A DNA stretch of 10,113 nt from JAUVDZ01 sp042568205 (GTDB taxonomy: Bacteria > Patescibacteriota > Gracilibacteria > UBA1369 > PNNO01). The translations under genes and the position numbers were made by a program. The stretch spans positions 1 through 10,113 of the forward strand of contig JBHPJE010000023.1 in assembly GCA_042568205.1 (NCBI GenBank). Direction: 5' to 3'. Shown here piece by piece: positions 7,401 to 10,113 of the stretch (position 1 is the first letter of the stretch; each line of letters begins with the position of its first letter). The notes below the pieces were generated by a model. The model was not told the DNA's origin. It saw only the letters and a program-made list of their open reading frames with translations, and did no database searches.

Positions 7401-7554
7401 AATATTTAGAGCACCTTTTACAGCTGTAGGTGGAGTTTTATATAACTATCCAGTTAAAATCTTGTCATTCTTCCCTAAGATGCTTGATAAGACAGCTGTT
7501 AAATCTACTGCTAAATCATATGCTGCAATCAATCGTGATGTAGTTACTTCTTAA
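4438..7554 (+). CDS. Large conserved-looking protein of unknown function (1038 aa)
   Basis: Not recognised. The open frame extends to an ATG at 4375, but that codon precedes the predicted promoter, so the ATG at 4438 is preferred. The protein is hydrophilic and mostly helical, with no signal peptide or clear transmembrane helix, so probably cytoplasmic. Visible parts: an N-terminal motif S24-K-F-V-Y-L-Q-G-H-H-L-P35 shared with the last gene of the operon; a Gly/Pro/Val-rich low-complexity stretch (about 177-224); charged helical segments with coiled-coil character around 345-460; a G5 linker (469-473); a helical region about 474-515; an Arg/Lys-rich region about 590-770; and a C-terminal basic, amphipathic part (about 920-1020) holding two P-F-x-x-[IV]-G-G-V units starting at 947 and 993. 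A 123-aa gene follows after 20 bp. A structural or scaffold role is only a guess from length and helical content. Confidence 0.8.
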   Translation: MKNKNKKLTHNDFEKNFDSTLFESKFVYLQGHHLPDKDWVEPTNVEEGQAAAESIVNEFDRRYNPAEIPNSERNVDSEVFGVRRSLMQGPLNDLNAENILDNRIASRLEYVRRNAPEFYKHVIDEQYRAQNPNPPGAVGTIWNAMTFERWRTENNISREMFSYNLRAGQNYNTLINGPGGIVPQIQGLGPVVVGPLPGVGVNFGNINEVTTFNANVGPGGGATNDQVIVRWFEDDYITIKKKLIRANAWDDLMAVQPQGSQFMLLKFRQSLLEKVINEERAKLSNDRFRPQRLQTFLDNDAMTQALQDQGFQDWVNTNSVGGGPNDLATYADAEALQAGNQQLYDQMLRQQELAKQRVQRNTLEQILRDILTPNQIEQLHKSDEVKAMLAYLQAEINDPEEGNRAREFIRGLAGRLDDIDNLTNDVRTWEKADEAIISLTDFSDKFLELQSLPRRIQGLTTSIEGARAGGGGGSAESITRLADERNKLQEKRTNLEKELINNAWSFIQFVENEFVEANSPIADELGTLVGNTTSTYSLGVGGGNQLLNHRFLQSRPSSEGEKVTFLRAFSSFLNQTSFRNDLDDLTLSVTGQKLRLQDQLNAAKQSEGKAEKMDARGLLYRLVERDLRAKGVTEQNGIQQKALYATNILIAKSRNTDIYGQTNKQVARTIEGSWLGRHFRSDAGNLLPDGVLPVLSAKDILSHLADEPGFEMFSNLNVFSSVADLRRMMARYGMADQKKLRELQEKIGLFISGVEVPKEGEGISSAVRRTREKIADTLHLEDLINRNSKRKPVYGKTYKVRSEEAPLLENMMHQFALLEAEISAKTRLSNIEEEIQDSVERGEEVNRSEVILKNLQEQTSDSRDIDDTVTNSVKSNQAPFRKRLIFNQLRNDFYEVMEDAQDIPDHDEREEFLASKGFPPRVRAKGIFSLRTRWWAKKIGKGAISLPFKVIGGVAGGIKTFGKWAYKKLYGAETWDKSNQATNENWKSIFRAPFTAVGGVLYNYPVKILSFFPKMLDKTAVKSTAKSYAAINRDVVTS

Positions 7555-7574
7555 AATAAATAACCAAATAAATT

Positions 7575-7946
7575 ATGAAATTCACTTATGAAAACTTTTC
7601 ACACAAAGCATTCGTTGATTATATAATGAAAGAAATGAAATTAACTGATGCTGATCCTGATGTTACTGAAAAAATTAAAAAGGAAATATTAAGAACATTA
7701 GGAGATCGAATTCTTCTTTCAATTATGAGTGCAATGAATGAAGAAAATCTTCTTGAATTTGAAATGATGCAGGCAACATATCCGGGTCTGTCAGAATTTG
7801 AAATGCTTTTTTCAATTATCGATAAAGTACCTGCATTGCATGAAGTCTTTCTTAAAAATGTGAATGACTTAGCAGAGGAACTTTTACATGATGTTAGTAG
7901 ATTGGATGAAGTTATTGATAAACATACAAAAGTAGAAACTAAATAA
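7575..7946 (+). CDS. Small helical protein of unknown function (possibly DUF5663-like)
   Basis: 123 aa, acidic, nearly all helical, no membrane segment or signal peptide. Residues about 28-105 run as: an amphipathic helix (DPDVTEKIKKEILRTLGDRI), a second helix rich in Leu/Met (ILLSIMSAMNEENLLEFEMM), a short turn (Y-P-G-L-S), then S-I-I-D-K-V-P-A-L-H-E-V-F and a Leu-heptad-like end (NDLAEELLHDVSRLDEVI). This order, with a V-P-x-L/F turn before the last helix, recalls small DUF5663 proteins of candidate-phylum genomes; this is from memory of the pattern and not certain. Those have no known function. The gene lies 20 bp after the 1038-aa gene and 8 bp before the coiled-coil gene, clearly inside the operon, so a small partner or adaptor of its neighbours is plausible. 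No ribosome binding site is evident. Confidence 0.75.
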   Translation: MKFTYENFSHKAFVDYIMKEMKLTDADPDVTEKIKKEILRTLGDRILLSIMSAMNEENLLEFEMMQATYPGLSEFEMLFSIIDKVPALHEVFLKNVNDLAEELLHDVSRLDEVIDKHTKVETK

Positions 7947-7954
7947 TTCTTTTT

Positions 7955-9046
7955 ATGCCATTAGATGATGACAAAAGACAATTTGAAGAACGTTGGCAGG
8001 AATCTGTACGAGGTGCGGCTGAAATTGCACGTTGGAAGCCTGATATTTTAGGTCCTGCTATTAAAGATTATAGAGAAACTCCATCAGAACCAGAAATTAC
8101 AGCAATGTTAGGGTATTTACAAGGCACATTATTAGTGGAAGCTAAAAATTATGGTCTTTCTGAAGCTGATTTTTGGGCTGATGTTAAAAAATATGCTGCA
8201 AAAGAAGCTAAATATGCAGTCACTAATGATCAAACGGAATTATTAAAACAAGCTGAAGCAGAAGCTGAAACAAGAAGACCTGCTGGAGCACGAGCAGAGC
8301 AAAATAAAATTCACAAAATATTTAGAAACTGTTTAAGAAGAATTGGATGGTTGCCTCTTGGAACAAGAGGTGAATTTAAAGAACAGGATGTTAAACAATT
8401 AGGCAAAGAGATGTCTGCGAATGATTTAACTGATTTAGTTAGGGATATTCAACAAAGAAATATAGATCTTAGTGATGTTGATACTGAACTTGCGCGCTTA
8501 GCTGATGAAATTTCAACTCTTGAAGCAGATATCCCAATGGCACCGAACGCAGCTGAAGAACAAAGAATTAGAGATGAAATCCAAGTATTTAGAAATGATG
8601 TTGCAACTCAAACTCAAGAAAGAATGGATCATCTTCAAATTCTAGAGAAACAGGAAAGTAAATACAATTTATTAATGACTTTAATTGGAGCAGAACTTGA
8701 AACAGAAGGAAAGGAAATGGAAGCGAGATGGGGGCAAAAAGTAGATAATTTAACTAATCAAAGCCAAAAATTGGTTACTACATTAGATAATGCATCTCGG
8801 GGAAATGACATCACATATCAAACAAAACTTAGAACTGAAATTCGAAATCTTGATATTGAACTTAGAAAAGTTATGCAAGAAATTGTCCAATACAAAGCTG
8901 AAAGACCAATTTTTCTGTTTGAAAGATTTGTTGGTGTTGGAAGTATACCTTTATTAAATAGACTTGGTCAGGCGTCATCAATTATGGGAGGAGCAGAACT
9001 TCCTGATGTTGATAGACCAGGTCCAAAAATCCCATATAAAACATGA
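7955..9046 (+). CDS. Coiled-coil protein of unknown function (363 aa)
   Basis: Not recognised. The product is hydrophilic with no signal peptide. Residues 1-120 are helical with aromatic residues (W14, W27, W68) and an Ala/Glu/Lys-rich helix up to about 120. A short basic segment (IFRNCLRRIGWLPLGTRG, about 125-142) follows. Residues about 145-320 have extended heptad-like Leu/Ile spacing with many Glu, Asp, Gln and Arg, typical of long coiled coils (for example D-T-E-L-A-R-L-A-D-E-I-S-T-L-E-A-D-I). After the coil comes a hydrophobic patch (PIFLFERFVGVGSIPLLNRL) and a Pro/Asp-rich tail. The patch is too short and interrupted for a transmembrane helix. The start has an in-frame TAA 15 bp upstream with no other ATG between, so it is fixed. 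Its TGA stop overlaps the next gene's ATG (ATGA), so the two are translationally coupled. Confidence 0.8.
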   Translation: MPLDDDKRQFEERWQESVRGAAEIARWKPDILGPAIKDYRETPSEPEITAMLGYLQGTLLVEAKNYGLSEADFWADVKKYAAKEAKYAVTNDQTELLKQAEAEAETRRPAGARAEQNKIHKIFRNCLRRIGWLPLGTRGEFKEQDVKQLGKEMSANDLTDLVRDIQQRNIDLSDVDTELARLADEISTLEADIPMAPNAAEEQRIRDEIQVFRNDVATQTQERMDHLQILEKQESKYNLLMTLIGAELETEGKEMEARWGQKVDNLTNQSQKLVTTLDNASRGNDITYQTKLRTEIRNLDIELRKVMQEIVQYKAERPIFLFERFVGVGSIPLLNRLGQASSIMGGAELPDVDRPGPKIPYKT

Positions 9047-10113
9047 ATCTAAAAAAACTTTTACAAATGGGGTTATATAATAAGGATGAAATAAATTATT
9101 CAAAATTTATTTATTTTACAGGTGCAGGAATGCCTCAACCTGATGATGAAGATGCTGAAAGGGAAAACTTAACTGAAAAACAAAAAAGACAAAAATATAA
9201 AGAAAAGCTAAGTAATACCGATGTTGTTGTCCCTCGAAATGCAATAAATAAAATGGCTGAAAGTGTACTAAGCGAAAATTCTAGAACAAAAAGAAAAGAA
9301 AGAAAAAGTAAAATTAAATATCCATGGCAAAGAGAAAAAGAAGTAATAGAAACTTTTACAGATGAAGAACAAAAAGCATTAGATAATTTGGCAATTTTTA
9401 ATATTGAGCCAAAAGATTTAAATGAAGAATTAATTGAAAGTTCATATAAACAATTGGCTGATGTTTATCATCCAAATGTTGCTCTGCAGAATCCAACATC
9501 ACAAACTGCTGCTAGAGATAGAATTGAACAAATGAATGAAGCTAGACTGATCCTTTATTTAAGACTTGGTATTGATAATCCGCCAAATCCATATGAACCA
9601 GAAATTCCAACTGAGCCACCTCCAGAAGATATTGAATCATTTACTTCTGAAGAATTACAAGCACTTATAACTCTAGGGTTAAATCCTATGATGAGTCCGG
9701 AAGATTTAACAGAAGAGCTAATTGAAAATTCGTATAAAAGGTTGGCTGATCTCTATCATCCGTATGTTGTTCCAAATTATCCAGAATCCCAAGCTGCAGC
9801 TAGTACTAGAATTGAACAAATGAAAAATGCTAGATTAACTTTATTTTTAAGACTCGGTATTGATGCTCCACCAGATCCTTACGAACCTGAAGCACCTACA
9901 GAGCCGCCTCCTCCAGGAGATGATGAAGAACCTCCTCCTGAGCCAGAACCGGAAACTGATGAAGGTCCAGAGGGAGTTGAAGGATTCAGTCGAGAAGAAG
10001 TGGTTGCTCTAATTACTTTAGAACTTGATCCTGGTATGGATCCAGATGATCTTACTGAATCCATGGTTAAAACTGCTTTTAGAACTTTGCTAATATTAAA
10101 TCATCCAGATAGA
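9043..10113 (+). CDS. Multi-J-domain-like protein (partial, three tandem J-like modules, C-terminus beyond right edge)
   Basis: Frame open for 357 codons to the right edge; starts with an ATGA overlap with the previous gene. Residues 1-104 are charged and basic, with the motif S20-K-F-I-Y-F-T-G-A-G-M-P31 also found in the 1038-aa protein. Then come three J-domain-like modules: 105-177, 200-273 and 315 onward. Each has an F-[TS]-x-E-E helix, a Leu-rich turn, P-x-D-L-[NT]-E, a helix ending in Y-K-x-L-A-D-x-Y-H-P or its variant, and, in the first two, R-I-E-Q-M-x-x-A-R-L-x-L-x-L-R-L-G-I. The HPD position reads H143-P-N, H239-P-Y and H354-P-D-R. Pro/Glu-rich linkers (N-P-Y-E-P-E, T-E-P-P-P) separate them. 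J domains stimulate Hsp70 ATPase through the HPD triad; modules 1 and 2 lack its Asp and are probably non-stimulatory (inference). No signal peptide, zinc-finger region or membrane helix is visible. Confidence 0.8.
   Translation, partial: MNLKKLLQMGLYNKDEINYSKFIYFTGAGMPQPDDEDAERENLTEKQKRQKYKEKLSNTDVVVPRNAINKMAESVLSENSRTKRKERKSKIKYPWQREKEVIETFTDEEQKALDNLAIFNIEPKDLNEELIESSYKQLADVYHPNVALQNPTSQTAARDRIEQMNEARLILYLRLGIDNPPNPYEPEIPTEPPPEDIESFTSEELQALITLGLNPMMSPEDLTEELIENSYKRLADLYHPYVVPNYPESQAAASTRIEQMKNARLTLFLRLGIDAPPDPYEPEAPTEPPPPGDDEEPPPEPEPETDEGPEGVEGFSREEVVALITLELDPGMDPDDLTESMVKTAFRTLLILNHPDR
9355..10113 (+). repeat. Tandem J-like module repeats (units at 9355, 9640 and 9985)
   Basis: Direct repeats in protein and partly in DNA. 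Unit starts are 95 residues apart (1 to 2) and 115 residues apart (2 to 3, because of a longer Pro/Glu linker). Modules 1 and 2 agree at 13 of 16 positions in the helix ending at HP and at 14 of 18 in the final helix; their linkers are alike too (D-N-P-P-N-P-Y-E-P-E against D-A-P-P-D-P-Y-E-P-E), so linker and module duplicated together. Module 3 is more divergent and is cut by the window edge. Confidence 0.85.

Noticed and set aside
8890..8980. Possible transmembrane helix near the C-terminus of the 363-aa protein
   Set aside because: The hydrophobic stretch is broken by Glu, Arg, Asn and Gly within about ten residues and is too short for a membrane span.
9879..10064. Minus-strand ORF rich in Gly and Ser (61 codons)
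   Set aside because: It is the complement of the Pro/Glu linker codons between J-like modules 2 and 3, with no independent support.

Overview
The window is AT-rich DNA (roughly one third G+C by eye) from a bacterium with tightly packed genes. Ribosomal protein L19, RNase HII, trigger factor and a CsaB-type pyruvyl transferase are all recognisable and clearly bacterial. All long frames stay open when TGA is read as a stop, so a TGA=Gly code (Absconditabacteria/Gracilibacteria) is not supported. Very weak ribosome binding sites, an Ala/Glu/Pro tail on L19 and many unrecognised proteins fit a Patescibacteria/CPR-like lineage, but this placement is a tentative inference.

Left part (1-4326), all on the minus strand, in three transcription units. 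(a) A near-consensus promoter at 2078-2106 drives rplS, rnhB and csaB; csaB overlaps rnhB by 14 bp and runs off the left edge. rplS carries a long acidic tail encoded by seven 21-bp tandem units. (b) A winged-helix regulator with a nucleotidyltransferase-like C-terminal domain (2120-2680) has its own promoter, overlapped by a TGTATA-N7-TATACA inverted repeat that could be an autoregulatory operator. (c) tig (trigger factor), followed 14 bp later by a small two-helix LapA-like membrane protein.

Right part (4327-10113), all on the plus strand. An extended -10 promoter at 4389-4417, divergent from tig, starts an operon of four tightly spaced genes: a 1038-aa protein of unknown function, a 123-aa helical protein (possibly DUF5663-like), a 363-aa coiled-coil protein, and a protein of at least 357 aa that runs off the right edge. 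The last contains three J-domain (DnaJ-like) modules in tandem, whose HPD positions read HPN, HPY and HPD. No long ORF of the edge-running genes is closed in the window; both were read directly from the sequence.

The most interesting signal is this right-hand operon. A large unknown protein and a multi-J protein share an N-terminal motif, S-K-F-[VI]-Y-x-x-G-x-x-x-P, at nearly the same distance from their starts. They are co-transcribed with a coiled-coil protein and lie back to back with trigger factor. A plausible inference is a lineage-specific cytoplasmic assembly using J-like modules as scaffold or adaptor, but nothing in the sequence establishes its function. No RNA genes, CRISPR arrays, insertion sequences or attachment sites were seen, and no gene-free stretch exceeds 300 bases.
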